Of a DNA stretch of 64,000 nucleotides, positions 61,844-64,000 are shown one piece after another. The first letter of the stretch is position 1. Each line of letters opens with the position of its first letter. The notes beneath the pieces were generated by a model. That model did not search any database. It was not told the DNA's origin and worked only from the letters and a program-made list of their open reading frames with translations. The position numbers were made by a program, and so were the translations under genes. This DNA is from Ornithinibacillus sp. 4-3 (GTDB taxonomy: Bacteria; Bacillota; Bacilli; Bacillales; Amphibacillaceae). The stretch is taken from the NCBI RefSeq assembly GCF_040958695.1, contig NZ_CP162599.1:2700001-2764000 (forward strand), written 5' to 3'.

Positions 61844-63583
61844 TTAAAGAACTGCCTCTAATTGAGTTAATAGGGAAATAACTTCCTCGGAAGCTTCTGA
61901 TAAACGTTGGAAGCTTTGTTCAGCTTCTACCATATTTCCAGCCTGATATTCACGTACTGCTCGAGCAGCATATTCATGAACAGACTTGTGCGGTCCTTCT
62001 AGCTGCTGGAAAATAGCATTACTTCTTAATTTCTCCGATTTCACACTATAGTACCAGTTTCCTAGTCTACAATTTTCATAAGATCCAGCTTGTTTAATGC
62101 CGATTGTTTCTAACCCTAATAGCATATTATAAACTTTCCACTTCCATAATAAATGGTCTGTTTTCGTTATACGAATAATATCTTTTTCCGATAGTTTAAC
62201 ATTTGTCGAAAATACTTGATTCCGATGCCCCTCCATTTGCTTACTTAAATCAAAAATAATTTCGGCTGTGTCTAATGCTAGTTTTTGTGAACTATTTGTT
62301 TGTTCAAATATTTTCGAGTTACGTTGCGCAATCTCCTCTACTGCAGAAGTTTGCTCTTCTGACATAGCTGCAATTTGTGATGTGGATTGATTTATATTTT
62401 GCATCGCTGAAACGATTTTATTTAATGCCTCATCAGCTATTTGAGCATCTGATACGCTTTTAGCAATTAACTTTTCTGTATTTTCCATTTGATTCGTAAC
62501 GATACCAGACACATTTTGTAAAGAGGACATGTTTGAAATAATCTGCATCGTTTGATCTTTTGTATGCTCAGCAAGCTTGCGCACTTCATTTGCCACAACA
62601 GAGAATCCGCGGCCGTGCTCTCCTGCCCGTGCTGCTTCAATGCTCGCATTTAAAGCTAATAAATTTGTTTGATCTGTAATATCCTGAATAACTTCTACAA
62701 TATGCTGTGTTTGATCAATTTCCTGATTCAATTCCTCAACATGTGTTACTACTTGGCGATAGACTTCACCAACTTCTTCTATCTTCCCAAGTGTGCTATT
62801 CACAATTTTCCTGCTATCTTCTGCTGATTGTACAGCAGCATCTGTTTCCTCAGCAACACGTACTGCGTAATTAGCTACTTCAAAAATAGATGCATTCATT
62901 TCCTCTGTCGCGCTGGATACACTATGACTTTCTTCATTCATCGAGTTCATCTCTGAAATTAGTTGTTTGGATGTATCTAATTGTGTCGTATAATCTAATG
63001 TTTTAGAAATTCCAAATAGGAATGATTTGAATGTCTCTTCCATATATACTTCTACAATAAGCTGCTGATCAAATGCCATTAATTTCTGCATCGATAAAAC
63101 ACATTGCATCATTTGATCTGGATTCTTATACATTTTCTCCATAATAATGGTCGTTAGTAAATGCATTAATAAATGATGTGCAGAAATAAAATGCTCTGCA
63201 GTTAAATTAATGCGGCTATGTACTTGTCCAATCATAATACGATTTCGAATATAATCCCGATCTACATTTGCATCTAGTAGCCGTTGTACGTATTGTTCCA
63301 TTGTCCCTTGTAGACGATCTAATGTAGAGTTCTCAATAATCATCTGATGTAAATGTTTATCTGATGTAATTTGACTATAAAGTTCACTTACAGCCTCTTT
63401 CTTATAAGGGAGTAAAAATTCTGAAGCTTGTTTTACATCTACTAATGTTTGTTCTGAGATTCCTAAATATGCGAGACGCTGTTTTACACGTTCTCCAACA
63501 TCCTTAACATCCGTATCTCCTGTCCGCTCAATATATTCATTCCAAGTTTTTGGCTTTTTAAATAATATTTTCATCATCATCAC
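61844..63583 (-). CDS. globin-coupled chemoreceptor with CZB domain (HemAT-like)
   Basis: A 579-residue soluble methyl-accepting protein. Residues 25-190 form a sensor globin: distal Tyr69 in SELYSQIT and proximal His122 in [10 protein letters not shown] align with Tyr70 and His123 of HemAT. The signalling domain contains the hairpin [40 protein letters not shown]. From residue 473 a chemoreceptor zinc-binding (CZB) domain follows, with ligands His477, Cys505, His532 and His536. Oxygen sensing by heme plus zinc or hypochlorite sensing by CZB is expected. The start is one of GTG-ATG-ATG-ATG after AGCAGGTG; numbering is from the first. Confidence 0.93.
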   Translation of the reverse strand: MMMMKILFKKPKTWNEYIERTGDTDVKDVGERVKQRLAYLGISEQTLVDVKQASEFLLPYKKEAVSELYSQITSDKHLHQMIIENSTLDRLQGTMEQYVQRLLDANVDRDYIRNRIMIGQVHSRINLTAEHFISAHHLLMHLLTTIIMEKMYKNPDQMMQCVLSMQKLMAFDQQLIVEVYMEETFKSFLFGISKTLDYTTQLDTSKQLISEMNSMNEESHSVSSATEEMNASIFEVANYAVRVAEETDAAVQSAEDSRKIVNSTLGKIEEVGEVYRQVVTHVEELNQEIDQTQHIVEVIQDITDQTNLLALNASIEAARAGEHGRGFSVVANEVRKLAEHTKDQTMQIISNMSSLQNVSGIVTNQMENTEKLIAKSVSDAQIADEALNKIVSAMQNINQSTSQIAAMSEEQTSAVEEIAQRNSKIFEQTNSSQKLALDTAEIIFDLSKQMEGHRNQVFSTNVKLSEKDIIRITKTDHLLWKWKVYNMLLGLETIGIKQAGSYENCRLGNWYYSVKSEKLRSNAIFQQLEGPHKSVHEYAARAVREYQAGNMVEAEQSFQRLSEASEEVISLLTQLEAVL

Positions 63584-63611
63584 CTGCTATTTCCTATATT
63601 TAAAAGAAAGT

Positions 63612-64000
63612 CTAACTAAACGAAGCTAAATATTGTTCAAACTTTTCTACGGATAATGGCTTGCTAAAGAAATATCCTTGGCCATTTGTACATTGCTTAT
63701 TTTTTAAGAAATCCCGCTGTTCTTCCGTTTCAATTCCCTCAGCGATTATCACAATTTCTAAGTTTTTTGCTAACGAAATAATTGCTGATACAATTGCTTG
63801 ACTCTCTTCATTCTTATCTATGTCTTGAATAAATGAAGCATCAATTTTTAAAATATCTATTGGTAAATTTTTAATATAACTAAACGAACTGTATCCTGTT
63901 CCAAAATCATCTATGGAAATATGTACACCTAGGTTACGGATTTCTTGTAATGTAGAGAAAACCTCATTATTATCTACTAATACGCTTTCCGTAATTTCTA
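63612..64000 (-). CDS. EAL-domain protein (C-terminal part)
   Basis: The final 129 codons of a cyclic-di-GMP phosphodiesterase-type domain; the rest lies past the right edge. Active-site residues seen: ISIDDFGTGYSS, LKIDASFIQDI (Lys and Asp) and IAEGIETEEQ, so the domain looks catalytically complete. Upstream sensory or GGDEF parts cannot be judged. It lies upstream of the chemoreceptor gene on the same strand with a 28-bp gap and may be cotranscribed. Confidence 0.9.
   Translation of the reverse strand, partial: EITESVLVDNNEVFSTLQEIRNLGVHISIDDFGTGYSSFSYIKNLPIDILKIDASFIQDIDKNEESQAIVSAIISLAKNLEIVIIAEGIETEEQRDFLKNKQCTNGQGYFFSKPLSVEKFEQYLASFS

Noticed and set aside
1..64000. CRISPR arrays, tRNA, rRNA or prophage
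   Set aside because: No regularly spaced repeats, cloverleaf-type sequences, rRNA segments or phage structural genes were recognised by eye.

Overview
The window looks like chromosomal DNA of a low-GC, endospore-forming Bacillaceae bacterium, probably near Oceanobacillus or Virgibacillus (genus is inference). Evidence: a gamma-type small acid-soluble spore protein, a PdaA cortex deacetylase, CtsR and PerR boxes, strong AGGAGG-type ribosome binding sites, and gene order shared with the yga/yfh and yfk regions of Bacillus subtilis. No rRNA, tRNA or CRISPR array was seen.

Layout. 1-6.7 kb is a conserved core block (ygaD, ygaC, sspE, mutY, yfhP, yfhH, recX, yfhF). 6.8-12.2 kb holds two unknown ORFs, a GntR-ABC transporter operon with a palindromic operator, a uridine-kinase-like NTPase and a small Arc-like protein. 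12.3-24.5 kb holds an SPFH protein, CtsR-controlled clpE, pdaA/yfkD, an MFS carrier, an OsmC protein, two parts of an amino-acid ABC importer, yfkJIH, an SRAP protein and a CAP-domain secreted protein. At 25.2-27.5 kb are an MreBH-like protein and an Erm(D)-type 23S rRNA methyltransferase preceded by a 13-residue macrolide-arrest leader peptide and terminator hairpins.

27.8-46.1 kb is an amino-acid catabolic region. Rightward genes encode a family III CoA-transferase, a glutaryl-CoA-dehydrogenase-like enzyme and a succinate/glutarate-semialdehyde dehydrogenase. Leftward genes encode an IclR regulator, L-lysine 6-dehydrogenase, a second aldehyde dehydrogenase and a ThDP-dependent decarboxylase/synthase. 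Together they could take lysine to crotonyl-CoA through 2-aminoadipate, 2-oxoadipate, glutarate semialdehyde and glutarate, with the ThDP enzyme in an unproven 2-oxoadipate decarboxylase role. Next come two M20 amidohydrolases, a lone peptide-binding lipoprotein, and kynU-kynB-kynA, which convert tryptophan to anthranilate.

46-64 kb holds an ABC-F protein (YfmR-like), a P1-family peptidase, ung, a 1.7-kaa pseudokinase/AAA/GAF/histidine-kinase hybrid, an intact IS4-family element with perfect target duplication, a 45-residue SinI-like antirepressor not previously called as an ORF because of its size, an OmpR-type response regulator, a Gfo/Idh/MocA oxidoreductase, PerR-box catalase, a globin-MCP-CZB chemoreceptor and the end of an EAL protein.

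Strongest leads: the lysine-to-crotonyl-CoA island, the erm leader/attenuator, the hybrid pseudokinase sensor split from its probable regulator by an IS, the SinI-like gene, and the heme-plus-zinc chemoreceptor.
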